DNA from: Tolypocladium sp. Sup5 PDA-1
Lineage: Eukaryota; Ascomycota; Sordariomycetes; Hypocreales; Ophiocordycipitaceae
Reading direction: 5' to 3'
DNA length: 64,000 bases
Assembly: GCA_000750105.3 (NCBI GenBank)
Contig: JPHH03000004.1
Location: 682,001-746,000 of the forward strand
Shown here: one piece after another, positions 42,638-56,748 of the stretch
How the letters are laid out: each line of letters starts with the position of its first letter
Numbering within the stretch: position 1 is the first letter of the stretch
The notes under the pieces: generated by a model
What the model was told of the DNA's origin: nothing
What the model saw: only the letters and a program-made list of their open reading frames with translations
Database searches by the model: none
Position numbers and translations under genes: made by a program

Positions 42638-45600
42638 GACGATGGTGTTGCGGTGGCGGTGGTGAACTGGTGAAGCTCGTGGTGGTGAAGCTCCGTGGTG
42701 AAGCTCGTGATGGTTGGGTGAGAAAGGATGGTGTCACTGTCTTGATATCCGGTCCAGTCAATTGAGCCGACTGTTCACGAGGAGGCAGCTCAAGATGTTT
42801 TAAAGGAGGACGTTGAGAGGAAGAGTATGCACGGTTTGGGATTTACCATTGCCGTCTCATGTTGAATTCATCATCAATTCGTTGCGGCGTGATTGGTAAC
42901 ACGGCATCATTACGCCATACTTCCCCGCGGCGACGTGAACCTTCTTAGATTGTGGCATCGCGTCTATTAATCATCAACAGTGCCGAGTGTGCCGGCTTCC
43001 GAAGCAGCGTTTCTCGCTCGTTCTCTGTGTGAATTAATTCATGCGAACTAGAGAAAGGGCGGATTGGGTGATTGATCCCGGGAGTTGCGATGAGCCCCGT
43101 ACTGCTTGTGGTTGTCCTGCCATTCGACCAACTCACGCTTACGACCAACGTGCCATACCAGTGCCGAGCCCAGGCACAGTCTCCCACTTCCTCTGAAGCA
43201 ATGGCCTCTGAAGCAATACAGCATCCTGCTCGAAAGGAGTCTCGAGCCATTGCTTCACCATGGAATAGCCTGCTGCACGCTCCCACCTACCCTAGACACC
43301 AGAAACTCGGTGACGCGATATGCCGCGACGGTCAATGGACAAGGGGTGCTTGACCGCACGAGGCCTCTCTAGCCGTGCCATTCCGCGCACACGCGGACAA
43401 GCTGCATAGGTACTTCGTAAGCGAGATGGTTCGACTTTGAAGAGGATCCTGCTGCCCATCCCATGTCCACGGACTTGCACGGAAGGAGGGAAGCGCGCGG
43501 CAGATTATGTCATGGCGCACGCAGGGGCTTCGGCCTCGATGGCGTCAGTCCGTTGGCCACGCTTCTTCGGCTTGCCTCCTCCCTCTCCTCGGTGCGTGCA
43601 GCTACCCTGGGCCTAACCGCCCGCGCTGCCACCCGCCATCACCAGTCGCAGCGTCCATGTCGGAACGTGGTTTGTGTTGCACTGCAGGTCTGCGAGGAGA
43701 TCGCGACGGGGGTCGGGACGTGCGCCTGGGGAGCGCAGCTTGGCAGCTGTACGGAGTGCATACCTCGACGGACGGCACTTATACGAGTGTCCTCTGCTGC
43801 GTCCGCGTGTTGTTGGGAGCCGGTACCTGGGCGGCGGGTTGTGCATCGCATCCTTTGGCTTGAGGGAGAGACGACGGCTCAACAATCCCGCGAGGGATCA
43901 CGCAGAGGCGCGCACATGCTGAACAAGCCCATCCTCCCTCGGCCCCGTCCTCGGCCATCTCCCGCCCCCAGCCCGACTCCCATCTCCCACCCGGCTGCCG
44001 ATGAGATCATCTACAGGTACGAAGTACTGTAGATAGATGTCTGCTTCCGCCTCAACCAAGCCAGCTCGTGGAAGCTACGTTATCTGGGCCGTAGCAGCAA
44101 AGGCATGGTCGGAATCCTCACCACAGAAAGACGTTGATCATCGCTTGACGGTCCCACGGCTTCCCGAGCCGAGCACCGCCGCACCACACGGACGTTTGCT
44201 CACCCCATCCGCCCAAACGCTCGCCAGTAGAGGCCGGATTTAGCTATTCCCAAAAATATCTCGGAGTCACAGCCTACAAGATCGTCACTTACTAACTGCC
44301 CCAGGCCCCCAGGGCTGAACGATACACACCCCCGTTTGTCATCAACAAGACCCTGGATGGATGGATGGATGGATGGATTGGATGCACAAGTTCCTTCGGA
44401 GCACATAGGCCTATTTGGCGTTATCGCGAGGCAAGTCATAGAACGAGGAGATACGGTTCTGACTCATCACGCCGGACGAGGCAAGACGGCACATCCAGTC
44501 GTTCGTCTGCCAAATCTTCAAAAGGACCCTGTGCCGTAGGAGCTACCACACACCCCGCGGATACCATCGCCCTCGTGGAACGGAGTAGCATCGAGCGAGG
44601 ACGAGCCACACCACACGTCCAATCGACGTCCCAAGGCACTGGGTCCCCTTGGCCCCCGCGCAAGCTCGCTCCTTTCTTCCACCACAGGGCAGGGGGGGCG
44701 TGCGAGCGTGCCGTGCTCGTTCGTGGGCGTGCTTATGTCCTAACTCCGCTGGGAACGAGAGCGACAGCCGGGTTCTCCTCAACTAGGGGGGCGTGCGGAT
44801 AAGGGGGACGTTTTCCTGGTCCTGCTCGGCCGAGACACTGCGATGTTCCTTGGAGATGGGGGACTGGGTGGGGAGGTTCTTCGTTTGGTGGCCGGTGGGG
44901 AAACGTTAATGGATGGACATGAAGATGGGGATGAGGTTGGGGGAGATGGAGTGGGTGGTCCTGGACGAAGCACGGGTTTGCTGCGGTTTTGGCGATGCGG
45001 TTGTTGCTTTTTGCTTTTTGCTGACGGTTGGGGATGTTCGTTGGCTGCCTCGCCGCAAGACGGGCAAGCCATCAGACAAGGCAGCCATTGGGGAACGAGA
45101 GCGAGAGCGAAGGGCGACACGGATATGCGAGCCAGACTCCGGATGAACGCATCACCACCACCTCGACACGCGGCAGGCGGCACAGCAAACCACAAACGTC
45201 CTGCCTTAGTAATTCCTTTCAAAGACGAACACCCAAGACCAAGACCAAGACCAAGATCCCCAAATCAAATCCGCGTGCGTGCAGTCCGTGCCTTGTAGCC
45301 CTGTTTCAGGAACAAGGGTATCTCGTGGCCCCCAATCCCGTGTGTGTGTGTGTGTGTCTCTGAACGGTCCGCTGCTCGCTCATCAGCGAACGAGAGCGAC
45401 GACAGATACGGATTAGAGAATGGAATCTCCTTTACCCGTTTAGCAGAAACGGCAGGGCTGCTCCACACAATGTCAACAATGCACACGAGCCGCCCCTTCT
45501 GGGCAAGCCCATTCGGATCGGTGCAATCTGCAGCGCCGAAGCCGCCCAACCGCCGCCCTGCATCGGCACTAACTTTTTCATGTCCCGGGGGCGCCAGCGC

Positions 45601-48600
45601 CATCGCCAGCGCCACGCGTGAATGAAATGGAATCCTTCCTGGCTACCTAGGGCTGGGAAACAAGGAGGGGGGAGGTCAGGCACAAAGGTAAAGTTGCTGG
45701 GGCTGGCTCTTCCTACTGGACGATCGAGCGAGGGCGAGGGAACGGGGGCGTCCAGGGCATCGGGCTAGCTGGGGCGCGAGGCGCATACAAAACGGTGCTG
45801 CCTAACCGATGTCCACGACGGCCGGCAGCGGAGGGGGGACCTGTGTTTGTAATGGAATGGACGGATAGGACGAGGGACGGCAGAGGCGGAGACAAAAGAG
45901 CCGCCGCGTCAGTTGTGTAGTGGTGGTGTTGACGTTGGCGATTCGTCCGAGAAGACGCGCGAAGTAACGTACGGACTATACGAATACGTCCATGTACATC
46001 ATCTTCGTATGGGCACCAACAGTATTGTACGGACTACGAAATGCCCATACGAAACAAGTTACTCGCCATTGCGCCCCGTTTTGCCTGAGGAGGCCTGTCT
46101 TGCCTTGTCGGCCCAGCCGCCATCAACAACACACTGACAAATACCTACATCACCGCCCTCGCAGCCAATGCCAGCATCATGTTGCCCGTCTGCGGTCCAT
46201 ACACACGGACTATTTCAGCATGCGCCGCGTGTACGTACCTGCTTTCTCGCCGTGTCTGTCCCCCTCGGCATGCATTGCCGTCTAGGCGTCGCTCCCGCCG
46301 CGGGCAACGCATGGGATATCCATACGAACCGGCCATTGACGATGCTTGGATGCACCACCATGCGAGATGCCACGGGGAAAGGCAAAGGAATGGAGGGTCG
46401 TGCGCTGCACCGTCGTGGTCCATCGAAGAGGACAAGCAGCAAGCCTTTCCAGGGACGGTAATTCGCATAGAGCAATGGGCGTGGGCTCTCTCCACAGCGT
46501 CTCAATTGCCGTGATTGATGGAAGTGCTGCGGTGATGGAATGTCTCTCGCCGCCGCCCACGGAAATCACAGATGTGATGACGATGATGATGATGATGATG
46601 GATCTCCCATGTGGTGGACAGCATTGACGGAAAAACGGCCCCCACCAGCCGGCACTCGTGGGCGTCTGTCTTGTTGGAGTCTTGGAGACAAACGGACCCC
46701 CCCATGCAGCCATCTCCGTTTTCATGGAACTCGCATCGCAGCCCATGGCACCACGCCCCCCCTTGGGCCTCCAGGCTTCCAACAAGCGCTTGGCTTCGGC
46801 AGCGAGTCGGCGAGACCAACGCCCGGGACGCAGCCACCCACGCAGCTCGCAAGCCGCAGGCGGGTTCCCATCAATCGCATCCACTCGACTGCCACCCGCC
46901 CGCACCAACGGCCCAGCACGCGCAGACTGACAGCCCAGACACGAGCCTCAGCCCGCCCGCCCGCTCGACGCCGCCGCCCGCCCGTCCGTCCCTCCCATCC
47001 CGCCTTTTCGCCAGCAAAACGGCGGCTCTCGCACCCGCAACTGGCGGTGGACCACGGAGCACCTGGCGGGGCCCGACAGCCCACAGCATCGCAACGGGGC
47101 GCAGGGCTTGCGTCAATTCGACGTGCTCGCCATTGCAAATACCACCCCGATAGATTGCGGCTGCATGGCATGACCTGACAAGTCGAGCCGCGACGCCGAG
47201 ACGTGCGTGTAGACTGTTGCACTCGCCTGTTGCCTTGTCTTGCCTTGATGCCGCCTGCTGTCGACGTTGCTGCCATCAACGCTCGTCGGAACCTTCAGTC
47301 CACCAGTGTCACTCCAGGGACAAATCAATCGTCGGACAGTTTGTCGTCCCGGGCTCGGCGCCCCAATCCGTCCAACTCCGACGACGGGGGACGCAGGCCA
47401 GCTTTGGCGCCGCCCCTGTACGAGTATGCACAGTCTCGGACGCTATGCTTGTCGTCGCCTGCCTTGGGCTGGCTGGTGCTATCAAATGCCCCGCGTGGTT
47501 GCCTGGGAGGTGGGTAGCACCAGAGGTACCAAACTTGGCAGCGTACTTCGTACGAGTACATACTCGTAGTCCGTGGTCCGAAGTCCGTAGACGTACTCCG
47601 TACTCCGCACCTACGTAGCAAACACAACTCGATCCGTCCACACTACCCTGACCTCGCGACTGGGGTATTCGACAACGCTCACTGGCCGGCTCGCTCTCGC
47701 GCCGTCTCGCGTTTAATCCAGCAATGACAAGGACCCTCTGCGGACTTCCGCCTGCCGTCCCCTTCGCACTCGAGCACCCAAACGAGGCGCTATGCCCTCG
47801 CTCGTATCCCGAGAGTGACGGATGGCATCGCAGATCTGGGGTCCCTTCCCCTTGGCCAACCGTACCGAGTACGTGCCCGTAGTCAACGACGGGGCAGCTG
47901 AGCGACGTAGCCCAAGAGAACCCCAACCACAGCTCCTTCTGGCACCCTGCTGCGAGCGAATGCTCGGGAGAGACAGCCAGACAGCAAACCGAAAGACTTG
48001 CGACGCGGCCAATCACGGCTGGGCGCGATAGCCAGGTCCCCGAGCGCCGACAACCTTCGGATGGGGACGGAGTACGGGACTATTAGTCCGTACGGACCAG
48101 GGGACCGCTGCCCGTCAAACTTCATCTGCCACGCCCCCCTCCCGATCCACAACCCTCAAGGTGCCGGGGAGCCACGCACACCTCCCCTTCAGCCCTATCG
48201 ACAAGGTGATGGGAGCCCCCCCTGCAATTACCAAGCTCGTTTCCTCCCCCAATTGCGTGTTTCGACAGCGCCCAGTGGTGCCGTTCTGGTTGCTGGCTGT
48301 CTCAGTGGGAATTTGGCAGTAGCCTCTCCAAGCCTCCCCCTCACTCCGCGTCTTCCGCCTTTTCGCGAGGCCCCAGTCGCAGATTCGCAGATCACACCCG
48401 CTCCCGTGCCTCGTCGCCCTTGGCGTGCGTCGTCCCGCTCGGTGACGCCGACTGATATGTATGGGCCAACATCTCGCTGCTGTGTGCCCTCACCTACATG
48501 TACATGCCTCGATGGACGTATGCCATACACCTGCGTACAGACAGTGAATCGATGTGACGCTGGCAAGCTGGATTCACCGCCTGCCTGGACATGGCATGCA

Positions 48601-51600
48601 CGTGTGCGCGCCGCGTGCCCCCGAACGCTGAACCTGTAAGAGTCCGTAGGCCTGATTATGGCTACCTCGAGGGTGTCTCGATCGTGCTGTAGCGCGTGCA
48701 GGCTCACGCCTGACTCCTCAGCTAGACCCCAAACCAGCCCTACGATGCCCCAAGTACCGGCAGTTGGCCTCCTCCTGCGTGAGGCACGCAACTGGCGTAC
48801 CCGTTCTGACGGTACCGCGAGTCCCAGGGCAGGATCGTGAACAAGCCCCCTCGTGGCCGAGGACCAGGGGCCTGATGGATGTGCTCGCGGGCAGCACGAC
48901 CATGGCCAGCGGTACAAGTCGCCATGCTGCCTTCTGAGGGATCAAACTGGAAGAGGTGTACGGACAAGTGTTGAGCACGATTGCGTCTGCGGCGTCTGCG
49001 TCTTGCGGTGCGTCCCCTGGAGAATGGAGAATGGGGAGCACACAGAGTGAAGAGTGTGCCCCGAGGGGAGTGTTCCCAGTGCCCAGCTGCGGCTCCCTGC
49101 TGTGGGAGAAGGAGCGCTGGGAGAGTCCTCGATACTTGCACACGTGATAGACGTGGATGAATTTAGCCCACAATGCGCTCGAGTTCCGCTCTCTCCGCAT
49201 AACTCCAACCCCCACTGTCGCTTTCACGGTTTTCTGCTTTGAGATCTTTACTGTACGGAATCAGATTGTCTCAACACCCCGCCGAGCGCCCCGGTCCCTC
49301 CGTCCCCCCCAAGGCTTCTCTTCGGCTTCTGTCCAATGTCGAGGCCAGTTGACGTCCAGGGGAGGACGGCTCCGGCAGGGCCCACCGGCCACCACGAGCA
49401 CAACTCGGCGCCCATGGCGTTACGGCTGGTCGACTGGTGATGCAGACCAGTGACAGAGCCTGGGATTGCAACGGGCATGGGCCACGGGCTGGTGCTATTC
49501 AAACGCCAGACATGGAGGCCCTTGCAGGCTCGGTAGTACATCCCCCGAGCAGCTTGTACGGCCAACTCTGAAGGGGACTCAGTGGCTTGGTGCTTTTGCT
49601 CACGATACATACTTCACGATATGAGTGTACTCGTGGTAGGATGTTGGTTGTACGGATACCTACACGGGTACCCTTCCCGGCGCTGGTGCCAATTGACATT
49701 ACTGCAGGCCGTCATTTAGCAGTTCTGCCGCTTCGATATTAGACGGAATAATTCTCCCTGGCCCCCATTTTGGCGCGCTCGCTGGCCGGCGTGAACTGTT
49801 ACAGTAACAAGTTGCTAGCTCGGGGCGTTCAGTCGGGGGTTGTCTCCGACGGGTGCCAAAAAGTGGCCGACTTTCCCTGCTGGGCCTAGGGTCCTTGGGA
49901 GCCAGAGCACGCCCCCTTCAGGGCGCGAGAAGCCAAGGTCCGGCACACGGGGTGGCTCACCAGGCGTCGTGAGAACCTTATTCCCCCCCCCGGAGACCTG
50001 TCATCACCTAAGAGTAATAAGGCTGAGTCGAAACCACGACGTCTCGTCGCGAGAAGCCGTTGCTCCGTCTGTCCCTTGGAGACGGGCATTGCCACGCATC
50101 CGAGTTGCAGTGCGTACGCGGAAACCGTCAATTGCAGGACTGGGCAGACCTTGGCGAACGGCGAGGACATGGAAGGTATTAGCGCACGCTGCCCCGGATG
50201 CAAACGTCCCCGTCGGACCCGACCCACCTGTGCGTGGCCGAGTTGCCGCGATAAACTCTCGGTGCGGGAACGGGTCGACAATGGCGGCGATGCGACAGAA
50301 ATTGGGACCGGGCCAGGCCAGTTGAGCAGGCTCGGAACCCGGCCGAAACCTCGAGTCTCAGTCCACGCCGCGTCTTCGATGCGTGAGCCAGAGCCAGAGC
50401 AGAGCCAGAGAGAGCCATTTGTCTAGCATTGGGGGGAGGGGTTGATCCAGACAGTACTTCGTAGTGGACTCGCTCACATCGCTGTAACCCTGTGGAGGGT
50501 ATTAGTACTCCGCAGCCGTGCGACCACCGCACGGCACGGCACCAAACTTTGGTGCCTGCCGCGGGTAGTCGGGCGAGACCAGGATCCTGTATCCGCCAAT
50601 AGGCGCCTCTGGTGGTTGGCCCCGGCTGGCAGAATCATCCTCGAAACAAGACGTGACGGCGCGACGCGGCACTGCACTGACCCAGCAAACCGCGACACTG
50701 ACATTGACAGTGATGAGTCCTCCGGCTCGGCTGTCGCCAACATCGCCATCGTTCCATCCACCGTCCGCAGATCGCCGTCTGGCACTGGCCTTGGGGTCGA
50801 GAAGTGGACATGCCCACCAGCAAGCCCACACTGACCGCAGCCACCGTACCCGAACGCAGCCTTACGAGTACGGCAAGGCAAGATGGAGCGAGAGAGGTCT
50901 CAATTGACTCGCATCGGTTTCCTCCCCCGCTCATCCATGACTGGTGCTTGGACTTTGGAGGCTCGCAAGCAGGGAAGAATTGCAAATACTCTCCCCTCCA
51001 CACGATAGTATCCACACCCAGCCAGCTGTCTTTCTCACTTGTCCCTGCTGGCGACACCTCGCCCGACTGCACATCTCCATGTAGTCCGTACGGGCCACAG
51101 GTATCCGTCCCTTTGTGCTCCTAGTGTTCCTCCTGCTGCAATCTGCGGGAGCAGCTGGGGACGTCTGGCTAGTCGCAACCTGCAATCTGGGCTTGCAGTT
51201 AATGTTTTGCAAAACGCTGTGGCGTGTCCCGATTTCTACTGTTCATTGGATCCACGAATGCTGCCTGGCCGTCGCATGGCGAGGAATTGCGCTGTGATGA
51301 GGATCTGATCGTCGCGGTCCTGGACCGGTGTGGTCGACTGTTATGACCCCTTTTGGGACGAATTGAGGCTGAAGATGCCAGGGGCTCAAGTAATATAACA
51401 ACAACCGATTTAGTGGCTCCCGCTCAGAGGTAACTTGTCCGATTATCAAGCAAGCTGCAGGCAACAAACGGCCAGTCCGGACCGAACCCCTGGGCTGTAG
51501 GGCTGAGAATCAGACGTTTGGCATCTTGCGATCCAAGGCTGCGGAGTCATTGGCCGCGCAGAAATGACAGACGGGATCGTTGTGCAGGGAGCCGAGACCA

Positions 51601-54138
51601 GCGCCGGACGATGTCGACGGTTTGGGCATCTGGCTGCGGGATGGGCTAATCTGTGGATCTCGACAGAGGACGGGAAGCTCTCATTGCGCGCCACATTTCA
51701 AGGGTTAGGCTACGCCCGGGTCGGAGAGCGTGTGCGAAGCGTGGGCGTACGAATATGCAGTTTGGATTCGCATGCGGCATATTGCTTGCGAGCCTTTGAC
51801 AAAGGGATCTTTTGTCCTCGCAGTGAGCTACCGGGATGGAGCTGGCGCTCCCCGTGAGTTGTCATCGCGCCTCGTGGAACGGCGGCCTCGCTGTGCGCAG
51901 TAGATGACAACGACAGGACACCAACACTACGGACTAGTAGTGGCCGACTTGTAGTTGGCCAACTTGCCAGCGCACAATATGCTTCCATATATGACCAGGC
52001 AGTGCGCCGTTAGCCGCTCTGAAATGGTGATTGGGCGTGGCAGTGTCGAGGACGGAGGATGAAGCCAGTCATCCATCAACAAGCGCGATCGTTTCATCTC
52101 TATCTCGAGAAACAAGAGATAGGACAAATGAAGCAACGCTCCAGCCACACAACCTACGAGCAAGACGATGGAAGTCGGCGCCGGCTGGCGCTTGGGTTGG
52201 CAAATGAGATGCGTCGTAGGTCGGGATGAGGCCGAGTTCCAGGGAGTCGACAAAGACAGACGCTCCTCCAAGGCAGACGCCAAAAGCGCGGCCCAATCAG
52301 AGGACGCATGGCGGCTTGGTAAGGGCGAGAGCCAAAAATAGGACACTGACAAAGCACGTGCGGGCCGCAGGTTAGGCTGAATTGGGGCAGGGAAGGAACC
52401 CCCAACTCAATTCCCAGGCGAGAGCAGTGGGGGTGGGGGGTGCGTTTCGCTGGCCTCCGTCCACAGATGCAATCCATGCCACAGCCGTCTTCTCTCATCC
52501 AGTGCCCTGCCCCGGCTCTCGCCAACTCGCTGCCCGAGGGACGAAGGATTCCGCCACCGACGACCTGCTGGTCCACTCCACTGCCGAGGGCAAGACGGAC
52601 GCACGGTTGGCTCGATGCCACCAGCACCAAGCGGCGGCAAGCAAGCAGCAGTGGTTCGTTGTGCCGCCACGCGCTGTTCACCATCATCATCACCGCGCCC
52701 AGGTGGGACTGGGGTCGACGCCGTGCCGGGCGCCGGAGTCACGGCAAGCCGGGGGGCTCATTGCCCGCGGCTCCTTCGCTAATGAACGAGTCCTTGGTGC
52801 TGTAGCCTGTTGCAACGACGTGCTGCGACGAAGTAGTCCGTACTGGCACAACTATTCATCCCATCTGTACTGCCTCTCAGCCATGGCAAGTTTGGTGCCA
52901 CGTGACGGGGGCCGTCCCACGGGCTGTCAGTACCCCGCCCGTGCACTACAACATCCGCCGTTTCCTTGAGCTCGTGCCGCCCGTGCACTGGGAAAACGCA
53001 CCTCACCGACGTGGAATGCGTTGCAACTGGTGGAGATTCAAAACTCCGCTGCGGAAGCACGAGTTTGTTCGAGAAGCCGCTGAAAAATGGCTCCTCGGGG
53101 CGCCGCTGGAATGCGACATCCCCTTTCCTCTGCGACACAGAGCCTCCCAGCATGCGTCCTCGATGCTTCCATTTGGGGGCCAGCCGACGCTGGTGCGTCA
53201 TGGGCATATCGCCTGTCGTCACACAGCCCTACGACGATGCTAGAAGCCCCAGAGGATCGCCGGCCAAACTCCCGGACTATCGTCTCGTTTGGGCTGTCGT
53301 GTAATAGGGCCATCAACTATTTCGGGTGCCTGAGTCCTGCTAACCGGTCTTGCCTAGTGGCCTAGGACAAGTTGATGGACGTCGTCCTGAGACGGGTGGG
53401 CAAAATTAGCCCTCGCCCTGCCCCCAGCGGGTACAAGTGGCCGGTACCAGCCCAGCCTTCGACCTGTTGTACTCCGTACTCCATATTCCTCCATGCCACC
53501 AAGCACCGCCATCCCGCTGTCCACCAAATCGACAACAACACGCCTCGCACGCCCCCCCCCCGGGCCGGTGCCATTCCACGCCTCCTCCGGGCCCTTTTCC
53601 CTACCAACCCCACCCCTGGGAGATCCGCTGCCTGCAGCCCAGCAGCCAGGAGACCGAGAGACTCCCCACCAGGAGATCGTCCGCCAGACCTCGCAGCAGG
53701 AGTGCGAGCTGTGGTGTGGCCCCCGCCGTGCCTCGATGGGTACCCTCGTACATGGCAGCCCTGCCAGGGCCTGGGGTCTGGCCTTGAGACGGGGTGGGCT
53801 GGGGCAGGCGGACGCCTCTTCTCTGGCCGGCATTGTTGGTGCTGGAGATATTTAATCTTCAGCTTCCCGCCTCCATCGAAGCCATACCGAGCTTGACCAC
53901 CTTTCTGTACCATACCCATTACCGACAACTTGGCTTATAAGTCTCTCTTGGTGTGAGCAGTTTGGATCTCGGACCAGCGACGAGCTCACCATCGACAACA
54001 TATCTCTCACATCCATCGATCGTCGTTCCCGTGTCTACGCCGCTTGACATATTAGCACGAATACGGACACCAGCGTCCCATCACAGTGCTGTGAACGCCG
54101 ACCTCTTCCACCTCTCCTCACCTCTCTCCTCCTTCACA
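42638..54138. other. 11.5-kb stretch without recognisable gene
   Basis: No gene could be supported. Many open frames exist because the DNA is GC-rich, but they overlap on both strands, lack domains and do not join by plausible introns. The stretch is not AT-rich or TA-biased, so it is not a RIP graveyard. It contains simple repeats (GGAT near 44355-44378, CCAAGA near 45236-45257, GT near 45340-45357, GAT near 46576-46602) and several copies of a TACTCCGTA-type motif (for example 47594-47607 and 53470-53482). Part of it may be the regulatory region of the bZIP gene at 54139, or may hold non-coding RNAs. Confidence 0.45.
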
Positions 54139-55136
54139 ATGTCCATGTTCGCCATGCCTCAACATCCCTACGTCTACGGTGCGCCGCCCGCGCCGACGCG
54201 ACACTACTCCACACACGGCACCAGCAGCGCCTTCAGCAGCTCTGCCCACCCCGACGAGGACTGGACCAAGATCTCAGACCTCGCTGAGCGCCGGAGGATA
54301 CAGAACCGCATCGCGCAGCGCAACTACCGTATGTTCTCAACACACTCTTTGCCATCACGGACGATGCTCTCGGGGTGGCCGGAAGACTAACCTTGATGGT
54401 GTTTGCAGGCAAGAAGCTCAAGCGCCGCTTGGAGGACCTCGAGCGCCGTGCTGGATCGTCGGATGAGGCCGAGCCTGAGAAGAAGCGAACACCCAGCCCC
54501 GGCAAGAGCAGCAAGCGTCAGGCCACGACCAAGGCGCAAAAGCCCCAGCCTCAGCCGACTCCCGCGAAGCCCATCTCCCGCGGCCAGTTCACGCCTCCGA
54601 TGGAGAACACCGACGAGCTCATCTTCACCACTCCTGTGTACGATGAGCGCGAGCGGTCTCACACGCCGCCTGTCTTCTCGTACACGGCCTACCCAGCTCC
54701 CGACGAGCTGCTGTTGGACCCCTACGCCTCGGCGCAGCCATACCCTACCATGTCTGCCGCCGGCGACCCTTACCCCAACTACCTCACGGCGTCTACCCTG
54801 TCTTCGAGTCTGCCTTCCATGACACACTTTAGTGATGCCATGAAGCGCGACTCGTTCCCCAGCGACGACGGCATGAGCTCGTACCTCAACTCATATGGCT
54901 TCGTGCCCGGCGTGGAGATCAGCATGCCGAGCCCTTACGACCCGTCCAACCCTCATGTGAGTTTCGCGAGGCATCGCCATCTCCCTCACCGCCGGGATGT
55001 GTCGTGCTGATCTGGGGAAAAGACACCCCCGCTGTCGCACTCGTTTGACCACTCGGCGTCCTGCTCCGAGACTGGCTACGAGTACCCGACAACCCCCTTG
55101 TCGATGCCAGGGTCTCCCGGCATGATCCAACAATGA
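54139..55136 (+). CDS. bZIP transcription factor (AP-1-like fungal type)
   Basis: Three exons (54139-54328, 54409-54956, 55023-55136; introns 80 and 66 nt) encode 283 residues. The basic region is split by intron 1 and reads RRRIQNRIAQRNYR, then KKLKRRLEDLERRAG after splicing. The N-x2-AQR-x-YR pattern is typical of fungal bZIP proteins. The zipper is very short. The remainder is Pro/Ser/Thr-rich, with FTPPMENTDELIFTTPVYDE and YPTTPLSMPGSPGMIQQ at the end. Close relatives exist across filamentous fungi, but the target genes cannot be deduced here. A pyrimidine-rich tract (about 54100-54137) precedes the start, as in many fungal promoters. The long, apparently gene-free upstream region suggests complex regulation (inference). 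Confidence 0.88.
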
Positions 55137-56748
55137 TCTCTCGTCACACATAACAAACACACTCCGCCACATCACCACTCTCCTCTCTTCCCTCCTTCAT
55201 CATCTCTCTCTCTCTACACACCTCTCATGGCATCCACGTGTGCGTGTTGGACCGGTTCGGACATGGGGCAAACCAAAATTGGCGTCTGTTGGTTGGGAAA
55301 GGCCCGGGGCCTTTTGTTTTTAAGGCTCAGCCGCGGCGCATGGGAGACGGAAGGGGCAAGATTTACGAGGCATTGCATGGCGACCTTGAGAGGGTATTTT
55401 TTGGCTTTCCACACTTGCGGTGACTCTCACGAGGACACCGAAGTGGCAACGTGATTTTCAGTCTGGGACAAGCCTGCAGGACTGTGGACTTTGGGATTGA
55501 TGTTTACGGCCTGGCGTTTTTCAGCAGCAGCCGCGTTTCGGCGGCGCTCGGCGGGACACTCGGCGGGACACTCGTGTGTTTGGATAACTTGTATATGGTA
55601 GATATCCGTTGCGAATGGAAGACAGCGGCACAATGACGTGCGCCTTTTGAACGACACAAGATAGGCCCGAAGCCGTAAAGCCGAGTGCGTGCAGCAGGCC
55701 CAATTCCCCATGGCCGCCTTGCTGGGCGCGGGAGCGCGTCGATCGGTCCGGTGGTGTGTCTCGGGACCGGCGCCACAAAATGACATCGGCAGGCAGACGC
55801 CTATGCCTGCTGCTGCTGCGTAACCCGAGAACGTCGGACGAATTGCCTGGCGGAGGGATGCTGCGTATATCCCATGCAGCCTCAGCCCGCCACAGGGTGG
55901 TTGCTGTTATGTGCTCGGCTCGCCTGGCTGCGACGCTGTAACATGGACGGACGGACCCTGGGACCTGCCACCCCGACGCGGGCAGGGCTCCCCTTGAGTG
56001 TTCGCCGACCATCATGACAGCTCGGGCCCGGAGCGTGTGATAGGCCGAAGTACGGTGTGTGTGTGTGTGTGTGTGTGCGTGTGTTTGTTTCCGTTTTCCT
56101 GCGTTTGCGCGCGCGCGCTCCGGATGAACGCGAGGGCGAGGGCGAGGGCGAGGGCGAGGGCGAGGGCGAGGCAGCCAACAGCCTGCCAACAGCACAGCAC
56201 AGCTTCTGTTGCAGAAATGCAGATCAAGGTCTCGGGAGGCTCGGGGAGGGTGGGACCTTTGGCCCGCCGCCGCTGGGGATCGGCCCAGACGCGATTCGTC
56301 CGGCCCCCAATTCTGGGTGCGGCCGCTGCTGTGCTTCGGAGGGGTGGTGGGCGTTGTTGGTCGTTGGTGCTCCGGTGGGCTCTGGCTTAGTGATTGTATC
56401 AGTCAGTGGCTTTTATTTTTGGAAGGCGCCGAGGGGACGTTTGTCTGTTGGCAACGGGACACGACGAGACGGGCGACTTATACGAGCGGAGTGGCTGTTG
56501 GTTGAACGTTCAAACCTAATTCGTACCTACGAACGAGGTACTAGCTAGGGGAGGCTTGGGGAGGTTATGCAGCAATCGCGCGCGGTGGAGGGACGAGCGC
56601 TGGAAGGGGCTTAGTGGATTCGTGGAGAGATCTGAGCTCTAGCCATTATGTCATGAGGCTCGATGCAGCACCGCGTTGCTGGAACCATCACGACGCCGTT
56701 CCAATTCTGCGCCAAACTCACCGAGGCCGCGCAGACACACCGGCCAAC
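55137..56748. other. Spacer with simple repeats, no gene recognised
   Basis: 3' flank of the bZIP gene and upstream region of the CIA30 gene. It contains a CT-rich run near 55200, an alternating GT tract at about 56056-56082 and a run of GAGGGC hexamers at about 56131-56169. Frames running through these repeats are artefacts of the repeat. Confidence 0.5.
56131..56169. repeat. GAGGGC hexamer tandem array
   Basis: Six or so tandem GAGGGC units, about 50 bp downstream of an alternating GT tract (about 56056-56082). Both are simple-sequence repeats in non-coding DNA. Confidence 0.85.

Noticed and set aside
53354..53928. Overlapping open frames of 159-188 codons before the bZIP gene
   Set aside because: Open on both strands with no family resemblance; Pro/Arg-rich low-information peptides.
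56012..56390. Frames across the GT and GAGGGC repeats
   Set aside because: Their length comes from the simple repeats; the peptides are low-complexity.
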